This document shows, in pieces, positions 9,954 through 22,471 of a DNA stretch of 64,000 nucleotides. The notes beneath the pieces are model-generated. The model worked only from the letters and a program-made list of their open reading frames with translations, ran no database searches and was not told where the DNA came from. Numbering within the stretch: position 1 is the first letter of the stretch; every line of letters begins with the position of its first letter. The DNA lies in assembly GCA_963682175.1 (NCBI GenBank), contig OY821779.1:2988501-3052500 (forward strand). Reading direction: 5' to 3'. A program made the translations under genes and the position numbers. The stretch is from Triglochin maritima. Its lineage: Eukaryota > Streptophyta > Magnoliopsida > Alismatales > Juncaginaceae.

Positions 9954-12449
9954 ATGGCTTACGTACCCGGCACTAGTCTACCTATGCATCACGAGAGTTA
10001 CGATGACCTAAGACCTACCCGTACAAATGACCCCGGTTGGAATACTGCCCATTACATTAGCGCTAATGATAAAAATTGTATTGTCTGTGAGTTATGTGGT
10101 AAGGAAACTAGAGGTGGTATAGCCCGTCACAAACAACATCTTGCACACACACCCGGTAGCAATGCTAGACCTTGTGATAAAGTTCCTGACTCTATTAAAC
10201 AAGACATAACTGCATACATGATTAGAAACAGTAGGACATTACAAAACGAAAATGTATGTCTTGATGATTATGTAGACCGAGAAAACATAGAATTTGATCT
10301 AGAAACCGGGTCGGGTTCCGGTTCTGCTCCGACCCCAACCTCCCGTTCTCGCCCCGTTCCTGGTCGAAAGAGACAAAAACAACGTTTGTGGGCACCATTT
10401 TGCGGACGTGGGAAGGACGTGGTTTCCGGCCCCCAACAAACAACCATCGAAAGAACCTTTAGAAAAGAAGATAGGAAAACAATTAATCAAAAATGGGCTA
10501 GGTTTTTCTATAGATGTGGTATATCATTCAACACTGTAAGGACGCCTGAGTGGAAGGAAGCAATATCCGCTACTAGTACTTACGGACCCGGACTTAAACC
10601 CATGACGTATCATGAAGTTAGTGACTCGTGCCTTAAACAAGAAATTGACTACACTAGAGGTATACTAGAATCGTACAGACAAGATTGGGCAACATACGGG
10701 TGCACGTTGATGACAGATGGGTGGACTGATAGGTCCGGTAGGAGTATAATCAATTTTCTAGTAAATTGTCCGACAGGTACCATGTTCATGAGGTCTGTAG
10801 ATGCTTCCGGTCACTCTCACACCGCAGACTACCTGTACAAGCTGATGGACAAGGTAGTTGGCGAGATTGGCGAAGAACACGTTGTTCAGGTGGTCACCGA
10901 CAACGCCGCCGCGTACGTACTTGCCGGTAGGATGTTGCAACAAAAAAGAAGGAGATTGTTTTGGACTCCCTGTGCAGCGCATTGCATCGATCTCATCTTG
11001 GAGGATATTGGCAAGTTGTTTTTGAAGACTATTGCTTTAGCTCGGAAGATCATCAAACATTTCAACAGCTCTGCCATGTTGTTGAAGAGGATGCGAATTG
11101 CCATTGAAGGGAACCTGCTACGCCCTGCTGTCACGAGATTTGCCACCGCATTTCTGAGTTTGCAAAGGTTATTTCTGAAGAAAGACAAACTCCGAGCCTT
11201 TGTTGTTTCCCCGGGGTACAACGATCCTAATGCAAGTTGGATAAAGAACAAGAAAAAGAAGGAGATCTCTACTGAAGTTGCCGAGACCATTCTACAAAGT
11301 GGTTTCTGGACCAACGTCGTAAAGGCACTGAAGGCCTCACAACCTATGGTTCAGGTTCTTAGACTTGTTGACGGCGATGAGAAACCAGCGATGGGATATC
11401 TGTGTGACGCAATGGAGAAAGCCAAAGAACAAATCATGAGGAACTTTGACGGAAACCCGAGGTTGTACAAGCAAGTCATCGACCTCATCGACACCAGGTG
11501 GGGTCCAGGGAAGATGATGTCATCACCGCTACATTCTGCTGGTTTCTTACTCAACCCTGGTACCTTCTTCTCCGTCCCACCTCAGGATCGAAATATAGCT
11601 TTCAATGAGCATATGCCTGGATTCATGGATGTCGTAGAGCGGCTCGTCCCCACTCCTGCAGAACAAGACAAGATTTGCGGTTTACTTGATCGTTACAAGA
11701 ACTCCCTCGGAATATTCTCGAGGGATATGGTCGTCAGACAAAGGTCGGAAAGAAGACCTATAGATTGGTGGCAATCGTATGGCGCAGACATGGGAGAGAC
11801 TGCATTACAGAGGTTGGCCGTGAGGGTGTTGGGATTGACATGTTCGGCATCAGGTTGTGAGCGGAATTGGAGTGTCTTCGAGCAGTTGCACTCAACGAGA
11901 AGGAACAGGTTGGCTGTGAAGAAGATGAATGACTTGGTGTATGTGAACTACAACCAAAAGTTAAGGCAAAGGTTTCAGCAAAGGATGGAGAAGCCTGGAT
12001 TTTATGACCCCATCAGTGTGGAGTACGATCTCTTCGACGAGCATCCGTGGTTGGTAGAAACTGAAGATCCGGTCTTCGCTGGAGAGGAGCTTACATGGGC
12101 CGATGTCGAGGAAGCAGCTTTGGGACATTCTTCTTCACGGAGACGCTTTGCTCGATCCATGTCCACTGCATCTGACCCGCGGTGTTCTACTGCATCTGAC
12201 GCGCCATTATTAGGTCGTGGCATGGATGATGCCATCGTTCACATCAGTTCTAGAGATCCAGGTGCATCGAGTTCTCAACCACCGATGGACATCGACGAGC
12301 AATATGTCCAAACCGACGATGAAGAAACTGAAGAAGATGATGTCTACGTCGACAATCCGAATGAGAACGACTCCGACGACTCTGATGGTGGTGGAGGATA
12401 TGATATGGTTCCCAGTTGGACATTAGATCAATGTGTCCAATGGAATTAG
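9954..12449 (+). CDS. hAT transposase, 831 aa, intronless
   Basis: The protein cuts and reinserts the element. An N-terminal BED-type zinc finger is at residues about 30-70 (C45, C48, H59, H65), for DNA binding. A DUF659-type catalytic region follows, with D255 in LMTDGWTDRSG and D316 in VVTDNAAAYV, then the CAAHCIDLILEDIG motif. The C-terminal hAT dimerisation domain holds E636 in the SGCERNWSVFEQLHSTRRNRL motif. These are the D, D and E expected for the RNase H-like active site. The ATG at 9954 follows about 530 bp of non-coding leader, and the stop is TAG at 12447-12449. The C-terminal tail is acidic. No frameshift or stop interrupts the frame and no key residue is missing, so the protein could be functional. 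Family assignment is firm; the subfamily is not resolved. Confidence 0.95.
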   Translation: MAYVPGTSLPMHHESYDDLRPTRTNDPGWNTAHYISANDKNCIVCELCGKETRGGIARHKQHLAHTPGSNARPCDKVPDSIKQDITAYMIRNSRTLQNENVCLDDYVDRENIEFDLETGSGSGSAPTPTSRSRPVPGRKRQKQRLWAPFCGRGKDVVSGPQQTTIERTFRKEDRKTINQKWARFFYRCGISFNTVRTPEWKEAISATSTYGPGLKPMTYHEVSDSCLKQEIDYTRGILESYRQDWATYGCTLMTDGWTDRSGRSIINFLVNCPTGTMFMRSVDASGHSHTADYLYKLMDKVVGEIGEEHVVQVVTDNAAAYVLAGRMLQQKRRRLFWTPCAAHCIDLILEDIGKLFLKTIALARKIIKHFNSSAMLLKRMRIAIEGNLLRPAVTRFATAFLSLQRLFLKKDKLRAFVVSPGYNDPNASWIKNKKKKEISTEVAETILQSGFWTNVVKALKASQPMVQVLRLVDGDEKPAMGYLCDAMEKAKEQIMRNFDGNPRLYKQVIDLIDTRWGPGKMMSSPLHSAGFLLNPGTFFSVPPQDRNIAFNEHMPGFMDVVERLVPTPAEQDKICGLLDRYKNSLGIFSRDMVVRQRSERRPIDWWQSYGADMGETALQRLAVRVLGLTCSASGCERNWSVFEQLHSTRRNRLAVKKMNDLVYVNYNQKLRQRFQQRMEKPGFYDPISVEYDLFDEHPWLVETEDPVFAGEELTWADVEEAALGHSSSRRRFARSMSTASDPRCSTASDAPLLGRGMDDAIVHISSRDPGASSSQPPMDIDEQYVQTDDEETEEDDVYVDNPNENDSDDSDGGGGYDMVPSWTLDQCVQWN

Positions 12450-12733
12450 TTAGTTAGCTTGTAATTCTACTTTCTCTTTTATCTACTATTGTATGAACTC
12501 TGAGTTACTTTGTAATCGTACTACTGAGCAATAAATTGTATACCTAAGTGTTTAGGTGGGTAGAGGGGGTGCCTAGTGAGGCCTTGGTCGAGGAACTAGG
12601 TGTCTTTTCGAAGCCTAAACATGTATGGTAGTTTTAGAAAATATTTGTGTATTTTTTTCTATTTTTCCCGATTTTTCCTGATTTTTTTATCTATTTTATG
12701 AAAATTAATTGAATTTAAAAAAAAAAAAATTAC

Positions 12734-12818
12734 CGCCCAGCCCTGGGCGGTCGCACAACCGCCTAGGCGATCGCCCAGGCGACCGGACGCCGCCGGCCGC
12801 CTAGGCTCGCCTAGGCGG
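12734..12818. repeat. Subterminal palindromic repeats, right end of hAT
   Basis: This block mirrors the left end: CCGCCTAGGCG, GATCGCCCAGGCGACC and GCCTAGGCTCGCCTAGGCGG lie within 85 bp, immediately inside the right terminal repeat. It is shorter than the left block, an asymmetry also seen in other hAT elements. Confidence 0.85.
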
Positions 12819-12839
12819 TGCCTGAACGTTGCTTCTAAG

Positions 12840-13286
12840 TGATTGGTTCGTAGAAAAAATTTAAATTTTTCAAAAAGTGGTCTAAACTTTAAAAAATTGT
12901 ACTGGATATGAATTTTCCCATTTTTACTCCAAAAGCATGGGAAGTGAAATTCTATATATTTTAACTAAAAAGGTCTCTTCTAGATACATAAGCTCCATGA
13001 ATAATATCAAACATACTTCTCAAATTGTTTTTTTCTCTTAATATTTCAACAACATTAGAGTTCTAAGCAACTTAAGTATTTATAGGAAAAGTTTGATACA
13101 AACCTAAATGACTTAAGAATGGTCAACCGTTCTTTAAATTCCCGTGTACTCCGAGTCTGTTACTGTCAACTTGATTTTGTCAATCGTTGGCCAGACGGTA
13201 TACCATATCCGGACGTCTGAATTAAAGGGAATGTGTTCTGAAAGTTTTACTTTTATATGTCAATTATTATGAATTGAATGTGTAAG
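12840..13286. other. Short intergenic stretch, nothing recognised
   Basis: AT-rich sequence between the hAT transposon and solo LTR 3. I see no gene, repeat or regulatory element. Confidence 0.5.
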
Positions 13287-13291
13287 CATTT

Positions 13292-15585
13292 TGTTCCTTG
13301 ATTATGGTATTCGTCTTTTGGAAGTGTTGAGGAAGAGACGTTTGGTTCTTAACCGTAGAGCTCTAAAAGATGATGGTTTACATAAATCAAAAGTTATTCA
13401 CAATCATGGTAATTAACACGGAACATTAATTACCGAGATAAGATTGTCGTGTTGGTCATCGATTGTTGTAACTCTACAAATAATTGACGACACGAGTATA
13501 TAAAAGAGGAAAAGATTACTTTTATATATTGAATAGACCTAACAAGTAAAACATTATGGAATTGTGTTTCGTATCATTAATGTTTTTACTGTGTCTTGGA
13601 TCCTAAGATATGAGACATATCTTTTCACTCAAGAAGTGCTTAATTTGATTATTGTCAAAAGCTATCAATGAGTATAGTGATAAAGACAATAGTTGGTTGA
13701 GCATAAATTGTGCTGGAAAAGATAGCTAGTCAAACGATTATCATTGCCCCTCTTAATTGAGTGATGATATTAGTGGGTCATTGATAAAACAAAATTATAA
13801 TGTGCACAATGTAACTTGAGTTAAGTTACATAGTTATAATTAACTTAAAGAGATCAAGAAATGAATATAATACAAAGATGACACATTTCTACTTTGTATA
13901 TATTCTTAATATCATGAGGCAATGGACGGACACAAGTGGAGCACTTACATCACTAAATGGATCGTATTTTGGTTCGGGTGGAAAAAAGACATTTATGCTA
14001 ATTGGGTAACTATAATGTGTAGCTAGATACCGTTTATAGTTTGAGATATTAAGTGTTTAATATATCTACCAATTTGACTTAGATCCTCCTATATGTCACA
14101 CCACAAAACTGGGAAACAAGAGGTTGATTTTAAGTTCATATGATGTGTATGATTTCATATGAAAATATGACAAATGTGGTGAATGAATAAAATCAATATG
14201 TCATGAGAATTGACATAATTAGAATCATAATAAATTCATATGAGGTATATATATTATGGGGTGTAATAATTTAATATTACATATGATAATATATTATATA
14301 AGATGTGAATTTGCTAAAAACCCCAAAAGATCAAATTTTGTTGGAAATAAATCCAAATTTTGACAAAGGCAAAATTAGTGTCAAACATGGTGAACCGTTC
14401 ATAGTTTGGTCGACCGGGGTATCTTCGGATCGGTTAACCGAATAGGGAACGGGTAAGCGCAATTGGTTGACCGAAATTGTCTGGAGTGCCTGGACAATCG
14501 GGTTCGGTTAACCGAGTGTGCACGGTCAACCGGGAAGTAGTATTTTCAGTAGACCGAATGTGACACGGTCATCCGATGACTATGTCCCAGGAGCGATTCT
14601 GGTGGGTCAACGGTAGACCGAGTAAAAGACGTGGTTCGTCCGAATTCTTCGAGGGAATTTTTCTCATACAGATTCGGTCAACCGTCTAGCTCACGGTACA
14701 CCGAGCACGTGTTATAACCAAATTGTTCGGTTGACCGAATAATACTCGGTCTACCGAACAAGAACGATTCTGCCTGAATTATTAAGAGATTAATTAGATC
14801 ATGGGTGGATTAATTCCAAATTTAATTACAATGTTTTTTGTGGGTGATTATGTGGAAATTAGAGATTAATTTAGGAGAGAAAAAATAAGGAATCATGGCT
14901 AAATAATAGCTCTTGATAAGGATATTTTGGGAGACTATAAAAGGACCCCTACTCCTAGTTGTTTAACAACTAATGCAAAAATTCTTTCTCTCATTAATCT
15001 CTCCCTAATCACAACGAAAATCTCTTAGTAAATTTAAGTTTTAGAGATAAGAATCTCAGGAGCTTAAAGAAGGGTTATTAGCTAGATTCTAAACATTGTT
15101 GGAGATTGATTGACTAGCTCATTTCTCTCTAATCTTGTTTAGAGTTTGATGAACACTCAGAGGAAAATCCGTAGACGATTCAACGGGCAACACGACTTCG
15201 AATCTTTAAGAAGGTTTTAGAGAATCTTTAGGTATGATTCTACCTTTGTAATTTATTTTAATAAATGTAGGATTGCATGTTATTAGAATAATCACAAAAC
15301 TATGTACATAGAAATTGTTGAAAATATGAAAATCGATCTTGTATGTTGTATTGAAATTTTAAAATATATACATACATAGAGACACGAAATCCTACAGAAT
15401 ATGGTTCGGATGTATGTCCTTTAGATTTCAGCAACTCTTAAGAAGACTGTTGACTGGGTATCAGTTCACCGGATCATGTTTGATCATATGTTTCTAGGAG
15501 TCCAGTAAATTCTCGGTTCGACTTTGATTGATGTGTTTGGCCGAATAATAGTTCTGATGTTATTATCGAAGTCAACTTTCCAACA
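13292..15585 (+). mobile_element. Solo LTR 3 (2,294 bp), unrelated to LTR 1/2, with 5-bp TSD
   Basis: Starts TGTTCCTTGATTATGG and ends CAACTTTCCAACA, a TGTT...AACA pair of LTR ends. It is flanked by CATTT on both sides (13287-13291 and 15586-15590). A promoter-like CTATAAAAGGA is at about 14935-14945, followed by a CT-rich leader with TTTCTCTCATTAATCTCTCC. No polyprotein, primer-binding site or second LTR is present. It contains its own array of CGGTNNACCG palindromes at 14390-14754. The superfamily cannot be settled from a solo LTR. Confidence 0.85.
14390..14754. repeat. Array of paired CGGTNNACCG palindromes, 19-bp spacing
   Basis: Cores of the form GTNNAC (in CGGTTAACCG, CGGTCAACCG, CGGTCGACCG, GGTTGACCGAA and similar) fall in pairs starting 14390/14409, 14507/14525, 14549/14568, 14677/14696 and 14730/14749. 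Spacing is 19 bp four times and 18 once. Further copies at 14433, 14466, 14606 and 14613 do not fit the pairing. Confidence 0.85.
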
Positions 15586-15832
15586 CATTTAAAATGTTTT
15601 TTAAATTGAAAAAAAGGAAAAAGAAGAAGAAGAAAAGAATTTAGGTGCGGATTTGCTGTTACTTGGCGCCGTTGGCGTGAATTGCGTCAACCTCTTTCCA
15701 AGTACACAACCGCATACTCCTTCCCTTCTTTTCTCCGTCCATTATTTTCCTTTTTTTTGGCAACAATTTTGAAACTTCAACCCTCCCTCCCACCCACCTA
15801 CCTACCGAACCAAACCAAATCCCCACACCCAC

Positions 15833-15894
15833 CTATATATAACTCCGCTCTCTCTCTCTCTCTCTCCAAAATTCACGCACTTCGAGTCTTCCGC
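15833..15894 (+). promoter_or_regulatory. NADK1 core promoter region
   Basis: A TATATATAA box ends at about 15842. It is followed directly by a CT dinucleotide run (about 15847-15867), a common plant initiator-proximal pyrimidine patch, and then the start codon at 15895. The leader would therefore be only about 30 bases, or contain the CT run. Confidence 0.6.
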
Positions 15895-18800
15895 ATGTCT
15901 CCTTCACACAACCACCTCGCCATGCCTCACCAACAGGTACTCAGCACGACTTTCCTTTTTCTCTCCTCTTATCTCACATACCTTACAAGTCCGGTCCGTC
16001 ACTCACGAGTTTTCTTTTTCTAATTCATAATTGTAGTTGCGAGTTCTAATGAATCATGAGTAAATTGTTATGTCATGACTCAGGAGTTAGTTGATCCGAG
16101 AGAGGATCTGCTATCACGAGTGTCTATCAAGTTTTGCTAGTATTACCTTTAACATGTGGTACATATCTATGTGTACAAAGTAGTTACTTTTAAAGTAGGG
16201 ATGCATGCAATACACGAGGTATTGTGTTTATAAAAAAAAGATAGAAGTCCCAAAACTTCGGGAAAACTCATAACAACAGATCCTAAGAGGAACATATGAC
16301 TTTTGACTCAGAAGGCAGGGTGTGTCTTGGTGAACTTTCTGAAGGTGTTTTATTTTGTTTGTGGAGTTTGTTGACCCGTGTCAATTTCGTTGATGGGCTA
16401 ATATAAATGAGATTTTTTTTATGCTGAAGGTTGAAGTTGTTTTGGACTTGTAGACTAATCTTATAGCTCTTACAGATTTTTCTTACCCAATTTGTTAGTG
16501 GAGGGTTGTTAGTAGTGAGACTAGTTTTTTTTTTTGGATGTGATTGAATTGAATCTTTGGTTTTAGTTGAGGTTTGATTATTAGTGGAGGTTTGATTATT
16601 GGCTTTGGATGTCGAATGTCGTAGAAGAGTTGCAAGGAAATGTTTCCGAAGTTGTCCTTTTTTTCCAATGGAGTGATGTTAGTAGTTTGTGAATCATCAC
16701 ATCTTGCAAGGGATTTTAGGAATTTCAATGGAGTAACTGTTGCTTTGCGAATCTTAGGAATTTTGGAGAATGATGAAAGATGCACTTAGTTCGTCAATTT
16801 TCTCTAAAAAATCTTCCAATATCAACTTCTTACTTTTAGTTTTAGATACAACAAAAACTTGAATCCTTTTTGTGGTGCATTTTACAATTCTACTTTTGCA
16901 CTCTCACCAATTAATTTAAATAGTTGTTATATTCTATAACGCTGCATTTTATTTCAGTTTTTCTAAATCACTTACTATTTATTTTTACAAGGTCTCGAGT
17001 GAGGAGGTAAAGTTTGAACTGTCATGCCCACAGCCTAATGGCAATGGTTACCTGGGTTTCCCCATTTCGTTGGATTATGGAGTTTCGGTCCTACAGACTA
17101 CCCAACAAAAGCAAGCTGAAGCTTCCAATGACCATCTGATTGAGTTCTCAGAAGCAATGAGAAGTACAATACCTCTTTGTTTGTTGTTGTTTTACACATT
17201 TCGCCTTACGATATCCCTCTTAAGATCAAAATGATTTATGTCCAATTAATTTGCACCCACAAATTGAAAGGTTGCCAATGTACCTTTTCCATACCAATAT
17301 TTTGCATTGATTTTTTAAGTTTTGCTATTTATATAGATACAAAATGTTATGTTCAGAAATAGGGTACAAATTGTTAGCTAACAAATCAAAAGTAGTCTGT
17401 TCCCATTTTTGTGGCTACAGGGTACTCTTTGCACAATGGTCTGTTACGATACTGAATTTCTACATCTCCATAACAGCATACTTTTTTAATATATATATTA
17501 CTGCATAATGTGCATGCCATTTTAATCTTTTGTTGTTGTTGTTGTTGTCCTTAGCTGTTGGGAAGGCATTGCGACGAGTTGCTGAAGGAAAGGTTTCAGC
17601 TCAAGCAGAGGCCGCTGAATGGAAGCGGAAATACGAGTTAGAGAAAGCAAAAAATCTTCAGCAGAATCAGAAAGGTTGTTTACTAATTTAAAATAGAAAC
17701 TTCTTTTTCTTGTCTTTGATATATGCCTTCTTTAAGGGTGCCTCTGTGGAAGCACTAGGCGGAAATCCTTTGTTAAATTCTTTGCTGATAGGTAACTTTT
17801 TCCTCTTTTCTGGTCAAGATGCATGAAGTATCCACTCTATGATTCTAGACTGATAGATTTACCTTAAAATGGCTCATGTAATCTTCTAAAGATGGGTTTA
17901 TGCTGAAATGTATATAATAAATAGTAGAATGTAATCCTAATGTAATAATTGTTTTGTAATTTGCTTTCCTCTTCAATTTTCTCCTGTTCGATGCATTATG
18001 AGCATGGGGTTGAGATGGTTTACTTTATATTTTGGACAATCTTCTTACGTATTGCAAGTATTCTATTGATACAATTCTAAATATGTGAAATCTGTTGAAC
18101 ACTTACTGAGATATTTCTTGGATGTTAAATTCATTTATTCTTGCCCCTTTTTTCCAGTATCTCAAGGATTTTGGTGTTATTGAATTGTAGGGGGTTTGTT
18201 GAAAGATGAACAACGCAAATCACTAAAACCACATTCTTCCAACGGTCGAATAGAGAGAGTTCTACCAGAGGACGGAATATGTGTCAATGAGATTCTTTGG
18301 GATGAAGCAACGCAACCGAAATCTTTTCTGACCCATAAAAGAGTGGAAAAGGTATGGTTAAATGGCTTCGAGCTCAGTTTTATCATTCTTTATGCTCCAA
18401 TTACGATTATATAATAGAATGCAGCAGTTACCAAGATAAAGACAGCCAAAAAATAAAAAATACAAAGAATTTTGGAATGTACGATCTTAGATATGGAAAA
18501 TTTGCATGCAATCTATCACAACACTTGCACATCCAAATCATGTAAACTAGGCCCCATCAAGTTTCTGTAAATGAGCGAATAAAGTGCAGTTACAGTTTAG
18601 CATGTCATTAATGTATTCTAGACTACACCTCGTGTAGACTTGTACATCGTCCATGACCAACAACATAGCCATAGTTTTGTTTAAACCCCCCGTATATGCT
18701 TGTCTTTAGTTTATTACTTCATCACAAACCTTATTGATGAATTCAGGATTTGTTTTATGGTCCATGGTACAGGTACCATTTGTACTTTCATGGGGATCCA

Positions 18801-21800
18801 CTGAAAAGAAGAGTGGACAACACAAACATGAAATTGTATCATTTGAAAATGGAAACATTACCACTGTGGAGCGCAGCAGTAAGCAGGTTTGTCAATAATT
18901 GTTTTCCACGATTTTGCGACTTGGAGTTTAACTATATTTTCGTATTTTAGTTTCCGGTAGTATGTATGCCTTGTCTAATCCAGTTTACCCACAGATATCT
19001 CTAAAGTGGGGATCACAGCCTCAAACAGTGCTTGTCTTGACAAAACCTAATTCAACATCTGTTCGTGTTTTATGTGCCGAAATGATCTGGTACATATTGC
19101 TGCTTTGGTATTTCACTTTTTTTTTTTTTTGACTTGCTGAAAATTTACGAAGTATTGGAGAATATATCTGGAACAAGAGTGCAGTCTTGTAGTAAAATAT
19201 GATAATGATTCATGCTCAGGTATCATTACTAGTTCAGAAATTGCAGTGTCTGCACATCAAAAATATCTGAAAGAGGCTTAATAACTAGTATGATTTAGCT
19301 CAAGATCAAACCCTTATTGACTTCCATGTGTGCTTCTGTGGTTTGCTGCCGTTCTATGTATCCAATTTAATTTTGAACAATCTCAATACTTCTTCAATGC
19401 AGTTGGCTTAAAGATTGCAAGGGAATGGATGTTGTTGTCGAGCCTCGAGTGAAGTTTGAACTACTAGAAGATGGATCCTATTTTGATTTCGTTAGAACTT
19501 GGGACCATGGTAAGCTGTTCAACTTGAACTTTTTTAGCCACAATTTAGGAATTTCATGGCGTGCTTCTATATGCATGTAGAATCATCTTTGCGTGTTATT
19601 GTGTTGTTTACTCCATGGAAATAAGGGCCAAAATTTAAAAAAGGCTTGATTTGTTGCCTATACTGAACAAAAAGACACAAATCATATGAAGATTTTGTGT
19701 TGAGCGTTTGTATTATTTATTTACATACTTTTAGATTTGCATTTGCTCATAGGCTTTCTTCATGTAATCCTTTCTGGTTGACGTGTGGAATGCTTTCAGA
19801 AAAGAAAAAAATATTAGATATATTTTCTTAAATCACCAACTTCTTATAACTGAATTTGAATGTAGATGAAGAAAAATTGCTTATGCATTCAAAGCTTGAC
19901 CTTGTCATAACACTTGGAGGCGATGGAACTGTTCTTTGGGTATGTAAAGCCAATTTCTGCAAAGTTATATCTTTCTTCAAGTTGTTTCTCAAATTTTCAA
20001 TTTTTTGTTCCATTACTAAGCTTTTATGTGGAAAACCAAAAATAAAATGTATGTTGGTTTTAAGGAATATCCTCTCATATTACCTGGTGAAGACATGAAC
20101 AGCATTCTGGTGTTTCGGATTAGCATTTAGCAATGTTTTATGGCCAAGCCCAAGACAGAAAATTGTCATAGGCTTGAGCAAAATGCTTGAATTAAATGGT
20201 ACTGGTTGTTGAGAATAGTCTCATGTTAAACAACCTAGATTAAATTGTGACATATAAGATTGAACATAACTCCACTTAACACTAATTGATTGTAAGATGC
20301 TGCTGTCATATGATACCAAGAGCCAAAAATATGCTCAGTCTGCACTATAAAAACACCAGGGTTTATTATACATCTGCATGATATGTATAATATCTAATGA
20401 GTTAAAGAAAGTCATTGCCTGATATCAAATTTCCAGAGTTCAATTTTAACAACTCACAAGTGATGAGTTTTTGTAGATGGCAATCTACGTGATCGCTTAG
20501 ATTGTTTTGTGTATGTTGTAATATTTTTTGTCACGTAGTTTTGTTTCGCCGATATATAACGTTCTTCAAATTTTAAAATTTGGACATCTAAATTTTTTAC
20601 TATTTTCTATCAGTGATTTTCTGGGGGGAAATGTCATCATTATGTGAATCACCCTTGAGCTTGCAATAAAGCTAACTTCTGTAACAATGACTTCCAAGTT
20701 AGAGCAATAGAAGAATTACCAAGTTCTCCTATTGCTTCATAATATCGTGGGTAATGCAATCTGATGCCTAATATCCATCTTTGATCTTTGTGTGCAGGCT
20801 GCTTCTTTATTCAAAGGCCCTGTTCCTCCAGTTGTTCCATTTTCCTTAGGATCTTTGGGCTTCATGACTCCCTTTCGTATCCTTTATTTTTCTTTTTTAA
20901 TCTTGATTACCATCATTTTATTTTTGTCATCTGTTCAATCATATTTCTCATGTCCTAAGTATTCAAATCTGGTTGCCTCCATGGGTCGATTCTGACATCA
21001 GTTATCACCATTCAGTAATAACATATATGGAATTAGTAGATCGATTGCTGCTTGCAGAGAATGAACTCATTCATACCCTTGTGATCCTTTACACAAAGCA
21101 GAAAGCGAAAACTACAGGGACTGCCTTGAGAGAGTATTAACCGGGCCTATCGGAATCACGTTACGTCAGCGACTACAATGCCATGTTATCAGGGATGCAA
21201 CCAAAAATGAACTCGAGACTGAAGACCCAATTCTGGTCCTGAATGAAGTCACAATTGATAGAGGAATATCATCCTTCCTCAGCAATCTCGAGTGTTACTG
21301 TGATGGCTCTTTCGTCACATGTGTACAAGGAGATGGCTTGCTCATATCAACAACATCAGGAAGCACGGCATATTCATTAGCGGCTGGAGGATCAATGGTC
21401 CATCCTCAGGTACATTACTCTTCGATTTCCCCCCCTTTTTTATATTATAAATAAGGTCAAATGTTGTCTCCAACATGTCTGGGATGCTTGTTTCCGGTTA
21501 ATGTCCGTAAGTGGTGTTAGTAACTTGCACAATGCTAAGTGAACTTGCTCTTGGAATTGATTCTTCCATGAACGACATGGCTTCTGTTATTAGTACATAT
21601 GCCTAACAATGTTGTTGACACCAAATTTTGATATATCACACCTCAGGTTCCTGGTATCCTCTTCACGCCGATTTGCCCACATTCGTTATCTTTTAGACCT
21701 CTCATTTTACCAGAGTATGTAACTCTACGAATTCAAGTACCATTCAACAGCAGGGGATGTGCATGGGCATCGTTCGACGGAAAGAGCAGAAAACAGTTGT

Positions 21801-21955
21801 CACCCGGCGATGCCCTTATCTGTAGCATTGCTCGCTGGCCTGTGCCAACTGCATGCTTGGAGGATTCCACCAATGACTTCCTTCACAGCATTCATGATGG
21901 TCTTCACTGGAACTTGAGGAAGAGTCAATCTTTTGACGGCCCAAAAGATGCATAA
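15895..21955 (+). CDS. NADK1: NAD kinase, cytosolic NADK1 type, 11 exons
   Basis: The enzyme phosphorylates NAD to NADP. Exons: 15895-15936, 16992-17163, 17555-17674, 18191-18351, 18773-18886, 18995-19089, 19403-19509, 19866-19939, 20798-20876, 21102-21409, 21647-21955. All introns are GT-AG and the phases join cleanly to 526 residues; Arabidopsis NADK1 is of nearly the same length. Recognisable parts are the plant N-terminal segment [19 protein letters not shown], the nucleotide-binding LGGDGTVLW, the GSLGFMTPF block, the family motif [22 protein letters not shown], and a C terminus with [15 protein letters not shown]. No chloroplast transit peptide is evident and the very long N-terminal extension of NADK2 is absent, so a cytosolic NADK1 is the best call. 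Intron 8 (about 860 bp) and intron 1 (about 1,055 bp) are the longest; no mobile element was recognised in them. Confidence 0.96.
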
Positions 21956-22471
21956 GATCTTCAGAGTCAAAATTTTACATTTATAGGAGTTGCCTGTTTG
22001 GTCTTTAAGGAAGAGTTGCCCACCCCCCTTCAAATGTAGTAGTTGGTGTGGTTCTCTTAACTTACAACTAATCACCGAAGATGTGATTTTTTGTTACCAA
22101 TACATAGGAAGCTCATATAGCATTATAGAAATGTAAATCGAAGGCATATGTCAACAGATTGTTGTACCTCACGTGATATATTCGGTTACTTGTATAAAAA
22201 AAACGTTTGAGTTTGTAGAAACGTTTGAGTTTATTCGGTGAAGAATGAGAATTTGAAGTTTAATATTGGCCTTGTCAGTGTTGTTGAATGCCAAATTTTA
22301 GGTTAGAATACCCTCAAGTAAGCTTGAAGGAAATATTTTCACTAAAATATGGGTTCTGAAAAGGCGTATGCAAGATTACAAGTTAATCATATCTACACAC
22401 TGTAGCATTTTTCAAATAAATTACATTTTCTTTCCGAGATAAATAAAAAACAAATACATAGGTTTCAGAGT

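Larger units (their letters stand above)
9422..12831 (+). mobile_element. hAT superfamily transposon, 3,410 bp, apparently complete
   Basis: An identical 8-bp TSD, CTTCTAAG, flanks the element (9414-9421 and 12832-12839). The terminal inverted repeat is short: CAACGTT on the left and AACGTTG on the right, with similar sequence just inside. Both ends hold dense GCCTAGGCG palindromes. The single open frame inside encodes a full-length hAT transposase. The perfect TSD and open frame suggest a recent and possibly autonomous insertion; that it is active is inference. Confidence 0.93.

Noticed and set aside
19856..20098. Separate 80-codon gene with LGGDGTVLW
   Set aside because: It is NADK1 exon 8 plus intron read-through, not a gene of its own.
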